Notes under the pieces: generated by a model
What the model saw: only the letters and a program-made list of their open reading frames with translations
Told to the model about the DNA's origin: nothing
The model's database searches: none
Translations under genes and position numbers: made by a program
Assembly: GCF_000158195.2 (NCBI RefSeq)
Contig: NZ_GL987994.1
Span: 120,343-184,342, forward strand
DNA length: 64,000 nt
Direction: 5' to 3'
Source of the DNA: Fusobacterium mortiferum ATCC 9817
GTDB taxonomy: Bacteria; Fusobacteriota; Fusobacteriia; Fusobacteriales; Fusobacteriaceae
Part shown: positions 53,589 to 62,154 of the stretch, piece by piece
Layout of the letters: the number at the start of each line of letters is the position of its first letter
Numbering within the stretch: position 1 is the first letter of the stretch

Positions 53589-54305
53589 TTATCCAATTTG
53601 AAATCTATTTATTAACTCATTTATCATAATGATCATATGAAGCTGTTGTTCTCTAGCAATTACATTTAGTTTATCTATTGAGAGATTGTGAGTAAAAGAG
53701 GAAGATACAATTTCATCTAAAGAGCTATCTTTTTTAGTTATAGCTATAACAATTCTTCCTAATTCCTTCATATTTTTAGCTATATGTTTAACTCTAAGAG
53801 TTTCTCCAGAACTTGAGATTATAAAGATGATGAAATCATCAAAGGATTCCATCATCTTTTCTTCACTTATCATAATAGCTTGAAATCCTAAATATAAAAG
53901 TTGTCTTTGGAAATAAGCAGCAGTAATTTGTGATGCTCCTAACCCATATAAAAGAATTTTTCTATTGTTTTTTAAAATTTTTATAATATTGTCTATCTCT
54001 TCAAAATTTATATTATCTATATAGTAGATTGTATTGTGAATATAACTATTTTTTGAATTTTCCATAAGTTTTAAATCCTCTTCAATTGAGAATTTTAATT
54101 CACTAAAACCTCTAAATCCCAATTTTTTACAAACTCTATTGAGAGTAGCTTGAGAAGAGTAAGCTTCTTCACAAAGTTTTATAGCTGAATAATTTGGAAT
54201 CTCTTTAAAATTTTTCTCTATAAAATCCATCAGTTCCTCTTCACTTCTTGTAAGAGAAATTCTTATCTCTCTAGTTTGTAAAAGATTTATAACTTTATAA
54301 TTCAT
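53589..54305 (-). CDS. RpiR/MurR-family sugar-responsive regulator
   Basis: The 238-residue protein has an N-terminal HTH_6 domain (RSEEELMDFIEKNFKEIPNYSA, with CEEAYSSQATLNRVCKKLGFRGFSELK) and a C-terminal SIS domain that binds sugar phosphates (KILLYGLGASQITAAYFQRQL, then FIIFIISSSGETLRV). I start at ATG 54305 behind GAGGTGATT. It sits between the GH4 and GH38 genes on the same strand, as an internal regulator of the sugar-phosphate operon. Likely ligand: glucose- or mannose-phosphate sugars; not known. Confidence 0.9.
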   Translation of the reverse strand: MNYKVINLLQTREIRISLTRSEEELMDFIEKNFKEIPNYSAIKLCEEAYSSQATLNRVCKKLGFRGFSELKFSIEEDLKLMENSKNSYIHNTIYYIDNINFEEIDNIIKILKNNRKILLYGLGASQITAAYFQRQLLYLGFQAIMISEEKMMESFDDFIIFIISSSGETLRVKHIAKNMKELGRIVIAITKKDSSLDEIVSSSFTHNLSIDKLNVIAREQQLHMIIMINELINRFQIG

Positions 54306-54335
54306 ACTAATCACCTCTATATAGATAGTATCATA

Positions 54336-55661
54336 TTATTTAAGTACTGGCCAATAATCTTTATTAGCTTCTATTAAGGCATCTAAAATTTTTCTAGCTT
54401 TTTTAGCATCTACCACAGTTCTATTTAAAGTAAGTGCTTGTAAAGCTTTAGCATAAGAACCTTCAAACCAAGCCTCTACTGTCAATCTTTCGTAAGCAAA
54501 TTGTTGCTCAATAAGTCCTTTATAGAAAGTTCCTATCTTACCTACTCCAAAAGGTCTTGGTCCATTTATTCCAAGATTAGCTGCTACCTCTACCATTACA
54601 TCATCATCAAGATTAGAAATAAGTCCATTATTTTGTACTATAACTATATAGATTCTATTTTCATTGAAAGCTATTGATTCAGCTATTTCAACTATCATCT
54701 CTCCATGGGCATCGTTGTGAACTACATTAGAATTTCCCATACTTCCTCTTTTAACAATAGCTCTACACTCTTCAAATACTCTTTTTTCTCTTCCATTCAT
54801 TACCTCGTTTGCCCTTGTAAATTCTGGATTTAGTTTAGCTCTTTTATACTCTGGATAGTAATAATATTGAAGGTATGTATTAGGCATATAGTCTGGAAAA
54901 TCTACTAACATATCCCTTACCATAGCGTATGTATCTAGCCAAGATTGGTCTCTTTGCTCAGCATCTGCAGGTTTAAACCCAGATTGTAGCGTAATCTCTT
55001 TTAGTTTTGGAACTAAATCATTTCCCTCTTTATCATAGATATTAGTAAACCAACCGAAATGGTTAAGTCCAAAATAAACAGGTTCAAATTCATTAGGATT
55101 CATATTAAGTAATCTTCCATAAGACCTTAGAAGATTTACAGGTTGGTCACAGATATTTAAAATTTTCTTATCATTAGGAAAAGCTCTCTTTAAAGCATCA
55201 GCTACTATTGCAGCAGGGTTAGTATAGTTTAAAAACCAAGCTTCTGGAGCATATTTTCTTACATTGTTGATAAGATTAATCATATCTCCTATTGATCTCA
55301 TTCCATAGGCAAATCCTCCAGGACCACAAGTTTCTTGTCCAATAGCTCCTAAACTTAGAGGAATTTTTTCATCTTTTTCCCTCATAGGATATCCACCAGT
55401 TCTAATTTGACAGAATACAAAATCAGCTCCAGTAAAAGCTACTTCAGGAGATGTTGTGTATTCAAAATCTAAATTTGGATATTCTTCCTTAAATAAAACC
55501 TTTGCAAACTCTCCAATAACCGCTTGTCTTTCTGGATTATTATCAAATAGTACCACTCTTTTTAAAGGAAAAGTTTCTTTTCTTTTACAAAGTGCTTTTA
55601 ATAATCCTGGTGTCCAAGTACTACCTCCACCTGCAATTGCTACTACAAACTCTTTTTTCAT
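54336..55661 (-). CDS. GH4 6-phospho-alpha-glucosidase-like enzyme
   Basis: GH4 enzymes use NAD+ and a divalent metal in an unusual redox-elimination mechanism. The 441 residues match MalH/GlvA 6-phospho-alpha-glucosidases in length and in IAGGGSTWTPGLL, MREKDEKIPL, GQETCGPGGFAYGMRSI and GLNHFGWF with His201 as metal ligand. Cys171 and Asp172 (metal ligand and proposed acid) are present, but the motif CDMP of 6-phospho-alpha-glucosidases reads CDQP here. It is first in the minus-strand operon with a strong AGGAGG site. Natural substrates may be maltose-6-phosphate-like or a phosphoglucosyl-glycerate. Confidence 0.88.
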   Translation of the reverse strand: MKKEFVVAIAGGGSTWTPGLLKALCKRKETFPLKRVVLFDNNPERQAVIGEFAKVLFKEEYPNLDFEYTTSPEVAFTGADFVFCQIRTGGYPMREKDEKIPLSLGAIGQETCGPGGFAYGMRSIGDMINLINNVRKYAPEAWFLNYTNPAAIVADALKRAFPNDKKILNICDQPVNLLRSYGRLLNMNPNEFEPVYFGLNHFGWFTNIYDKEGNDLVPKLKEITLQSGFKPADAEQRDQSWLDTYAMVRDMLVDFPDYMPNTYLQYYYYPEYKRAKLNPEFTRANEVMNGREKRVFEECRAIVKRGSMGNSNVVHNDAHGEMIVEIAESIAFNENRIYIVIVQNNGLISNLDDDVMVEVAANLGINGPRPFGVGKIGTFYKGLIEQQFAYERLTVEAWFEGSYAKALQALTLNRTVVDAKKARKILDALIEANKDYWPVLK

Positions 55662-55692
55662 ATTAATCTCCTCCTAATATTAATTGTATAGT

Positions 55693-55702
55693 TGTATATA
55701 CA
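55693..55702. promoter_or_regulatory. TGTATATACA palindromic operator at the GH4 transcription start
   Basis: A perfect 10-bp palindrome, TGTATATACA, in the context TTGTATATACATG, lies 4 nt downstream of the minus-strand -10 box, over the predicted start. It resembles the TTGTATATACAA operators of TreR-type GntR regulators, and a GntR/HutC regulator is encoded at the end of this operon. A repressor bound here would block initiation. Confidence 0.6.
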
Positions 55703-55705
55703 TGT

Positions 55706-55734
55706 AGTATAAGATAAAAAAATTAATTTGTCAA
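55706..55734 (-). promoter_or_regulatory. Promoter of the GH4-RpiR-GH38-PTS operon
   Basis: TTGACA (55734-55729), 17-nt spacer, TATACT (55711-55706). Its -35 box overlaps, on the other strand, the -35 box of the divergent cdaR promoter. Confidence 0.8.
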
Positions 55735-55756
55735 GATAGAATAATTAGAATAAAAT
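55728..55756 (+). promoter_or_regulatory. Promoter of cdaR, overlapping the divergent promoter
   Basis: TTGTCA (55728-55733), 17-nt spacer, TAAAAT (55751-55756). The heptamer TTGTCAA at 55728-55734 serves as the -35 region in both directions, so the two promoters probably cannot be occupied at the same time. Confidence 0.6.
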
Positions 55757-55789
55757 ATAGTAATAAGAATCTAATTAGGAGAAAGAAAG

Positions 55790-56875
55790 ATGGAAATATC
55801 AAAAGAATTAGCTCAAAGCATTGTGGTTGAGATGAAAAAAATTATTGATAAAGATTTAAATTTTATAGATAGTAATGGGATAATAATAGCTAGTACAGAT
55901 GAAACCAGAATTGGAACTTATCATGCTGGGGGGAAACAAGTAATATTAAGAAAAGATATAATAAAAATTAATAGAGATGAAGAGTATATAGGTTCTAGAA
56001 AAGGAATAAATTTACCTTTAAATTTTAATGGGGAATTAATAGGAGTAATTGGAATTTCTGGTGAAACAAATGAAGTTGAAAAGTATGGTCAAATTATCAA
56101 GAGAATGTCAGAAATTTTAATTAAAGAAGCTTGGATTTTGAAAAGAAATGAAGAAGAAAGTGAAAAGGAAAGAATTTTTTTAGAAACCCTTCTTTTTCAA
56201 AATAGTTTTCTTTACAATCCGATTATTTTTTCAGAAACTTTAGAAGAAATTGAAAAGAAAAAAAATGGAGTTATAATTGTAGGAAAAATTATAAAAATTT
56301 ATGATTTAGAATCAATAAAAAAGATATACGATCCAATAAGAATAAAAGTAAAAAAATATAATGGATACTCTATGCTTAATCAGAATACTATTATAATTTT
56401 AGATTTTCATAAAGATAGAGAAAAAATTATAGAACTTTTATCTGAATTTAATAAAAAAGAATTTTTAAGTTTTGGGGTAGGAAAAATAAAGGAAAAAATA
56501 GGAGAGTTAAAAGATTCGTATAAAGAGGGAGTAGAGGCACTAGAATGGGGAATAAAATCTAAAAATGAAATAACTTTTTATGATGATCTTGATTTAGAGT
56601 TAATTATAAAAAATATAACAAAAAATTTGGCTCAAATATATAAAGAAAAAATTTTTAAAAAACTCACTAATAAGGAGATAGAAGAATATAAAATAATTTT
56701 TTTATTATATGAGAAGTATAATGGTTCTCTTAATAAAATAGCAAAAGAGCTTTTCATCCATGTTAATACTCTTCAATATAAATTAAATAAACTTTATGAA
56801 AAAACAGATTTGAACATGAGAAATTATAATGATTTTACTAAATTAAAAATAGCCTTTATGCTAAAAGTAGAATAA
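55790..56875 (+). CDS. CdaR-type sugar-diacid/glycerate regulator
   Basis: The 361-residue protein has an N-terminal diacid-recognition domain (LAQSIVVEMKKIIDKDLNFID, and ASTDETRIGTYHAG) and a C-terminal PucR-type helix-turn-helix (YEKYNGSLNKIAKELFIHVN, then TLQYKLNKLYEKT). CdaR proteins activate glucarate, galactarate and glycerate use. Its target is probably the GntP-glycerate kinase pair immediately downstream on the same strand. It also shares a promoter region with the divergent GH4/GH38 operon. Activation by glycerate is inference. Confidence 0.88.
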   Translation: MEISKELAQSIVVEMKKIIDKDLNFIDSNGIIIASTDETRIGTYHAGGKQVILRKDIIKINRDEEYIGSRKGINLPLNFNGELIGVIGISGETNEVEKYGQIIKRMSEILIKEAWILKRNEEESEKERIFLETLLFQNSFLYNPIIFSETLEEIEKKKNGVIIVGKIIKIYDLESIKKIYDPIRIKVKKYNGYSMLNQNTIIILDFHKDREKIIELLSEFNKKEFLSFGVGKIKEKIGELKDSYKEGVEALEWGIKSKNEITFYDDLDLELIIKNITKNLAQIYKEKIFKKLTNKEIEEYKIIFLLYEKYNGSLNKIAKELFIHVNTLQYKLNKLYEKTDLNMRNYNDFTKLKIAFMLKVE

Positions 56876-57014
56876 TGTTATATATAATAAAAAAAATAGT
56901 GAAATAGTTGCTGAAATATGTTATCTATAATATTGTTTTTTTATCTAAAAAACTATAAAATTAATTTACAGTGTACTAAAAATATAAAAAAATAAGTAAA
57001 ATAGGAGGGAAATT

Positions 57015-58271
57015 ATGATAACAGTATCAGCGTTAGGGGCAGTTGTTGGACTTATTGTGGCAATAGTTTTAATTATAAAGAAAATAAATCCAGCATATTC
57101 GTTAATTTTAGGTTCAATAATCGGGGGATTAGTAGGAGGAGCAAGTGTATCTCAAACAGTTTCCTTAATGATATCTGGGGCACAGGGAATGATACCAGCA
57201 ATATTGAGAATAATAACAGCAGGTGTTTTAGCAGGAGTTTTAATAGAAACTGGAGCTGCAAGTAAAATTGCAGAGACAATTATAGAAAAATTAGGAGAAT
57301 CGAAAGCTATAGTAGCGATAGTATTATCAACTATGATTCTTACAATGGTTGGAGTATTTATAGATGTATCTGTAATAACAGTAGCACCAATAGCAATGGC
57401 AATAGCTAAAAGAACAAACTTATCTAGAACAGGAGTTTTAGTAGCTATGATAGGTGGAGGAAAAGCAGGAAATATAATGTCTCCTAATCCAAATGCTATA
57501 GCAGCAGCTGATGCTTTTAAAATTCCATTGACTTCAGTTATGACTGCAGGGATTATTCCAGCAGTATTTGGAATAGTTGTGACTATAATTGTAGCAAAAA
57601 TTATTTCTAATAGAGGAAGTCAAATTTTAGATAATGATTTAGGAGATAAAAAATTAGAAAAAAGACCTAGTTTTATAGGTGCAATAATAGGACCAATAGT
57701 AGCAATATTTATTTTAGCTTTAAGACCTATAGCAGGAATTTCCATTGATCCATTAATAGCTTTACCTGTAGGAGGGGCAATAGGATGCTTAGCTATGGGA
57801 AAAATAAAGCATTTCAATGAGTATTGTGTATTTGGTTTAGGGAAAATGATAGGGGTAGCGATATTATTAATAGGAACAGGAACTCTTTCAGGAATAATAG
57901 CAAACTCTGCATTAAAAGAAGTATTAACTAATTTTTTATCAACAACTGGGGCTCCTGCTTATTTACTAGCACCATTTTCAGGGATTTTAATGTGTGCAGC
58001 TACAGCTTCAACAACTTCTGGAACAGCTGTTGCAAGTCAAGTATTTGGACCAACAATATTAAGTTTAGGTGTACAGCCAATAAATGCAGCAGCAATGATA
58101 CATTCAGGAGCAACTGTATTAGACCATCTGCCACATGGAAGTTTCTTTCATGCAACAGGAGGAAGTGTGAATATGGATATGAAAGAGAGATTAACGTTAA
58201 TACCATTTGAATCGTTAATAGGATTGATTTTAACATTTGTATCAACAATAATCTATGGAATGTTATTTTAA
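57015..58271 (+). CDS. GntP-family permease, probable glycerate:H+ symporter
   Basis: The 418-residue inner-membrane protein has about twelve hydrophobic segments and the GntP features: IIGGLVGGASVSQTVSLM near residue 35-50, VFIDVSVITVAPIA near 115, IGGGKAGNIMSPNPNA near 155, LDHLPHGSFFHAT near 372. GntP proteins take up gluconate or related acids with protons. It lies 14 nt before a glycerate kinase gene, so D-glycerate is the likely cargo. It has a strong AGGAGGG site, after a 139-nt gap with no clear operator. Confidence 0.9.
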   Translation: MITVSALGAVVGLIVAIVLIIKKINPAYSLILGSIIGGLVGGASVSQTVSLMISGAQGMIPAILRIITAGVLAGVLIETGAASKIAETIIEKLGESKAIVAIVLSTMILTMVGVFIDVSVITVAPIAMAIAKRTNLSRTGVLVAMIGGGKAGNIMSPNPNAIAAADAFKIPLTSVMTAGIIPAVFGIVVTIIVAKIISNRGSQILDNDLGDKKLEKRPSFIGAIIGPIVAIFILALRPIAGISIDPLIALPVGGAIGCLAMGKIKHFNEYCVFGLGKMIGVAILLIGTGTLSGIIANSALKEVLTNFLSTTGAPAYLLAPFSGILMCAATASTTSGTAVASQVFGPTILSLGVQPINAAAMIHSGATVLDHLPHGSFFHATGGSVNMDMKERLTLIPFESLIGLILTFVSTIIYGMLF

Positions 58272-58285
58272 AAAGGAGTTAGAAG

Positions 58286-59422
58286 ATGAAGATAGTATTA
58301 GCACCAGATTCATTTAAAGAGAGTATGACAGCAAAGGAAACTTGTATAGCAATAGAGAAAGGGTTTAAAAAAGTAATATCTAATTTAGAGTGTATCCATG
58401 TACCTATGGCTGATGGAGGAGAGGGTACAACTCAATCATTAGTAGATGCTACAAATGGAAAATTTTATACTGTTGAGGTAATGGGACCATTAGGAGAGAA
58501 AAGAGATGCAAGATTTGGAATACTTGGAGATGGAAAAACAGCGATACTTGAGATGGCAGCAGCCAGTGGATTAGAGCTTGTACCAAAAGAAAAAAGAGAT
58601 GCTACAATAACCACAACTTATGGAACAGGAGAGTTGATAAAGGCAGCTTTAAGTAAAAATGTAGAGACTATTCTTATAGGAATAGGAGGAAGTGCAACTA
58701 ATGATGGTGGTGCTGGAATGGTACAAGCATTGGGAGGAAAACTTTTAGATAAAGATGGAAATGAAATAGGTTTTGGTGGTGGAGAGCTATCAAAATTAGA
58801 TAGGATAGATATCTCTAATTTAGATAATAGGTTAAAAGATGTAAAAATAATAGTAGCTTGTGATGTACAAAATCCTCTTACTGGACCAACAGGAGCTTCT
58901 CATATTTTTGGAAAACAAAAGGGAGCTAATGAGGAACAAAGAGAGTTACTAGATAAAAATTTAAAACACTATGCAAAGATAATAAGAAGAGATATAGGAA
59001 AAGATGTAGAAAATATTCCAGGAGCTGGAGCAGCTGGTGGATTAGGAGCTGGGCTTATGGCATTTTTATCAGCAGAACTAAAAAAAGGTGTAGATATAGT
59101 TGTAGAATATAGTAAATTGGAAGAAAAACTTCAAGGAGCAGATTTAATTATTACAGGAGAGGGAAGTATAGATGGTCAGACTAGATTTGGAAAAACTCCA
59201 TATGGTGTAGCTAAAACGGCTCAAAAATATAATATTCCAGTAATTGCTTTTGCTGGAAATATAGGGAAGGATATAGATGTATTATATGATTATGGATTTA
59301 CAGCAATACTTCCAATTCTTCCTAGGGTAGAGAGCTTGGAGAATGCCATAGCTAATGGTAAAGAAAATATAGAGTATATGAGTGAAAGCTTAGGAAGAGT
59401 AATTAGTATTTATAAAAAATAG
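58286..59422 (+). CDS. garK: Glycerate kinase (GarK/GlxK family)
   Basis: The enzyme phosphorylates D-glycerate, usually to 2-phosphoglycerate, feeding lower glycolysis. The 378 residues match type 1 glycerate kinases: APDSFKESMTAKE at the start, VPMADGGEGT, IGIGGSATNDGGAGMVQALG near 132, and GADLIITGEGSIDGQT near 290. It is the last gene after cdaR and gntP. Glycerate could come from transport or from intracellular cleavage of mannosyl- or glucosyl-glycerate by the divergent operon. Confidence 0.95.
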   Translation: MKIVLAPDSFKESMTAKETCIAIEKGFKKVISNLECIHVPMADGGEGTTQSLVDATNGKFYTVEVMGPLGEKRDARFGILGDGKTAILEMAAASGLELVPKEKRDATITTTYGTGELIKAALSKNVETILIGIGGSATNDGGAGMVQALGGKLLDKDGNEIGFGGGELSKLDRIDISNLDNRLKDVKIIVACDVQNPLTGPTGASHIFGKQKGANEEQRELLDKNLKHYAKIIRRDIGKDVENIPGAGAAGGLGAGLMAFLSAELKKGVDIVVEYSKLEEKLQGADLIITGEGSIDGQTRFGKTPYGVAKTAQKYNIPVIAFAGNIGKDIDVLYDYGFTAILPILPRVESLENAIANGKENIEYMSESLGRVISIYKK

Positions 59423-59443
59423 AAAAGTATATATAAAATATAT

Positions 59444-59472
59444 TTTACTTGTAATAACATATGTTATATAAT
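59444..59472 (+). promoter_or_regulatory. Promoter of the lysA transcript with a palindrome in its spacer
   Basis: TTTACT (59444-59449), 17-nt spacer, TATAAT (59467-59472). The spacer contains ATAACATATGTTAT (59454-59467), a perfect 14-bp palindrome, a possible operator that would add a second control layer above the riboswitch. Confidence 0.65.
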
Positions 59473-59480
59473 AACGAAAA

Positions 59481-59648
59481 ATGGTAGAGGTGCAATTGAC
59501 AAGAGTAATATCTCAGAGTTTGACAAACTATGAAGAGATATGAAAGGGGAGATTGCCGAAATAAAAATCAAAGTCAAAGGATTTTTATTGGTAACTCAGA
59601 TAATATCTGTTTTACTGTCATTGATATTTCAATGGAGAGCTATCTAAA
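59481..59648 (+). promoter_or_regulatory. Lysine riboswitch (L-box) upstream of lysA
   Basis: The leader contains the L-box core in order: GGTAGAGGTGCAATTGACAA (the P1 and 5' core, from 59483), AAGAGTAATATCTC, AAGGGGAGATTGCCGAA, TTGGTAACTCAG, TTACTGTCA and TGGAGAGCTATC, whose last bases pair back with GGTAG to form P1. A terminator follows at 59716. Lysine binding would favour termination before lysA. The order promoter-aptamer-terminator-gene fits the class. Confidence 0.93.
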
Positions 59649-59715
59649 ACTATTAGTAAAATTATAGAATGTACTTAAGTTTATATTGTAAATTTTAAAA
59701 TTTATTAAAAAAGTT

Positions 59716-59790
59716 AAAAGATAGCAAGGAGTAAATAGTAGAAAATATTGAGAGATATTAAAACTATTTTACTTGGAGCTATCTTTTTTT
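59716..59790 (+). terminator. Lysine-riboswitch expression-platform terminator
   Basis: AAAAGATAGC (59716-59725) pairs with GCTATCTTTTTT (59778-59789), with inner pairing GTAAATAGT/ACTATTTTAC. The GATAGC arm can compete with the P1 strand of the aptamer (also CTATC), the usual switching logic. Confidence 0.8.
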
Positions 59791-59842
59791 ATTAAAAAAT
59801 TATTAAATAACAGAATGAAAATAGAACAAGTGGAGGAGAAAG

Positions 59843-61147
59843 ATGAGATTTTTTGGAACGATGAAAGATGAGCAGGGAGTATTATCAATAGGGGGAGTAA
59901 AGGTTACTGAGTTAGCTCAAAAATATGGGACACCACTTTATATAATGGACCAAGAGCTAATAGAAAGTAATATGAGAAAATATAAAGAAAACTTTAAAAG
60001 TGATAAATTTCAAACACAGATAGTCTATGCGTCAAAGGCATTTTTAGCAAAAGCTATGTGTCAATTAGTAGAGAAATATGATATGGATATAGATGCAGTA
60101 TCAGGAGGAGAGCTATATACAATAAAAGTAAGTGGACTTGATATGAAAAGAGTACATATGCATGGAAATAATAAGACTTTAGAAGAGTTAGAGATGTGTG
60201 TAGACTATGGGATAGGGAGTATAATCATAGATAATGAAACAGAGATAGAAAATTTATCATATGTGTGTGCTCAAAAAAATAAAAAAATAAAAGCTATGCT
60301 TAGAATAAATATTGGAATAGATGCTCATACTCATGAGTATATAAAAACATCTAAACATTCATCTAAATTTGGAGAATCAATTTTTGATGAGAAATTAGTA
60401 GGAATAGTAGAAAAAATTGTAAAAGATAAAAATATAGAGTTTTTAGGATTTCATTGTCATATTGGTTCTCAAATTTTTGATACAAAAGCATTCCATGAAG
60501 GAATAGAAACAATGGTAGTAGAAACAAAAAAGATAGCTGATACTTTAGGAATAAAAATTCCAGAGATAAATCTTGGTGGAGGTTTTGGAGTATACTATAC
60601 AGAAAATGATGTAGAAGTAGATATTGAGAAATTTATGAGAAGTATGATAGAACATATAGAGAAAAGTTTAGATGAGCATAAATTAGAGATAGAGAAGGTA
60701 TCTATTGAACCAGGAAGAAGTATAGTAGGAAATGCAGGAAGTACTCTTTATACAGTTGGGGGAATAAAACAAACTTATGGTGGAGTAAAATATATGTTTA
60801 TAGATGGAGGAATGACAGATAATATAAGACCTGCTCTTTATCAAGCTGAATATGAAGCAGTTATAGCTAATAGACTAGATGAAAAAGAGAGGGAAGTGGT
60901 AACTGTAGCTGGAAAATGTTGTGAGTCTGGAGATTTAATTATAAAAGGAAAGAGTTTACCAAAGGGAGAAAAGGGAGATTTACTATTAGTTTCTACTACA
61001 GGAGCTTATGGTTACTCTATGTCTAGCAACTATAATAAATTAGCAAGACCAGCAGTGGTATTTGTAAAAAATGGAAAAGCCTCTTTAGCTATTAGAAGAG
61101 AGAGTTTTGAAGACTTAATAAGAAATGATTTGGCTATAGAGCTATAG
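59843..61147 (+). CDS. lysA: Diaminopimelate decarboxylase
   Basis: LysA makes lysine from meso-diaminopimelate. The 434-residue PLP enzyme has the Lys Schiff base in VYASKAFLAKAMC near residue 63, the FHCHIGSQ segment near 208, GGGFGVYYTEND, EPGRSIVGNAG near 286 and CCESGD near residue 355 with the active-site Cys. It is the first gene of the riboswitch-controlled unit, with dapF following after a 159-nt gap that contains no convincing promoter or terminator. Confidence 0.97.
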   Translation: MRFFGTMKDEQGVLSIGGVKVTELAQKYGTPLYIMDQELIESNMRKYKENFKSDKFQTQIVYASKAFLAKAMCQLVEKYDMDIDAVSGGELYTIKVSGLDMKRVHMHGNNKTLEELEMCVDYGIGSIIIDNETEIENLSYVCAQKNKKIKAMLRINIGIDAHTHEYIKTSKHSSKFGESIFDEKLVGIVEKIVKDKNIEFLGFHCHIGSQIFDTKAFHEGIETMVVETKKIADTLGIKIPEINLGGGFGVYYTENDVEVDIEKFMRSMIEHIEKSLDEHKLEIEKVSIEPGRSIVGNAGSTLYTVGGIKQTYGGVKYMFIDGGMTDNIRPALYQAEYEAVIANRLDEKEREVVTVAGKCCESGDLIIKGKSLPKGEKGDLLLVSTTGAYGYSMSSNYNKLARPAVVFVKNGKASLAIRRESFEDLIRNDLAIEL

Positions 61148-61306
61148 TTCTTCAAAAATGAATAGTATTTTTAGTAAAACTCTTGAAAAAAATAGTTTTT
61201 TTCTGAAAAAGTATGAACAAAAAAATAAAGAATTTGAGAAATAGGAAAAACAGAGAAATTTTATTACAATATTAGAGGTATTTAAAATAGGTAAAGAGGA
61301 GGGAAT

Positions 61307-62143
61307 ATGAGATTTTCAAAATTACAAGCTGCAGGGAATGATTTTATCTTAGTCAATGGACTAGAGTATAGAGATTTAGATTTAAGTAGTACAGCGAAAA
61401 AAGTTTGTGATAGACATTTTGGAATAGGTGCAGATGGACTTATGACTTGTGAGGAGAGTAAAGTTGCAGATATAAAGATGAATTATTATAACTCTGATGG
61501 GTCAAGAGGAGAGATGTGTGGGAATGGAATAAGATGTTTTTCAAAATTTGTCTATGATAATGGAGTAGTGAGAAAAAAGAGTTTTTCAGTAGAAACTGAT
61601 GCTGGAATAAAATATATAGATCTTACTTTAGAGAGTGAAGAGGTAAAATATATATCAGTGGATATGGGAAGAGCAGATTTTAGAGCCACTTCTGTTCCTT
61701 GTACATTAGATAGTGAAATTATTTTAGAAAAAGAGATAGAGGTAGAAGGACAAAAGTTAAAAATTTCATCTGTTTTAATGGGAGTACCTCATACTGTGAT
61801 TTTAGTAGATGACTATGATAACTATGATATAGATAGATTAGGAAAAGCTATAGAGTATAGTATGGATATTTTTCCAAGAAAGACTAATGTAAATTTTATT
61901 CAAGTAGTAGATGATGAAAATATTATTATAAAGACTTGGGAGAGGGGAGCTTCAAGAACATTAGGTTGTGGAACAGGGTGCTGTTCATCTGCTGTTATAG
62001 CTCATAAACTTGGAAAAATCAAAGGAAATAGTGTAAAACTTACCACAGAGGGTGGAGAGGTTTTTGTAACTTTTGATAATGAATATAATGTAATAATGAA
62101 AGGTAGTGCAGAAACAATTTGCACTGGAGAGTTTTTAAAATAG
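61307..62143 (+). CDS. dapF: Diaminopimelate epimerase
   Basis: DapF converts LL- to meso-diaminopimelate. The 278 residues carry the two catalytic Cys in MCGNGIRC (Cys71) and LGCGTGCC (Cys221), plus the N-terminal KLQAAGNDFILV. Together with lysA this implies that meso-DAP is made, for cell-wall peptides, lysine, or both. The stop codon is followed at 7 nt by the DAACS symporter start, so the three genes probably form one transcript. Confidence 0.97.
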   Translation: MRFSKLQAAGNDFILVNGLEYRDLDLSSTAKKVCDRHFGIGADGLMTCEESKVADIKMNYYNSDGSRGEMCGNGIRCFSKFVYDNGVVRKKSFSVETDAGIKYIDLTLESEEVKYISVDMGRADFRATSVPCTLDSEIILEKEIEVEGQKLKISSVLMGVPHTVILVDDYDNYDIDRLGKAIEYSMDIFPRKTNVNFIQVVDDENIIIKTWERGASRTLGCGTGCCSSAVIAHKLGKIKGNSVKLTTEGGEVFVTFDNEYNVIMKGSAETICTGEFLK

Positions 62144-62154
62144 GAGGAAGAATT

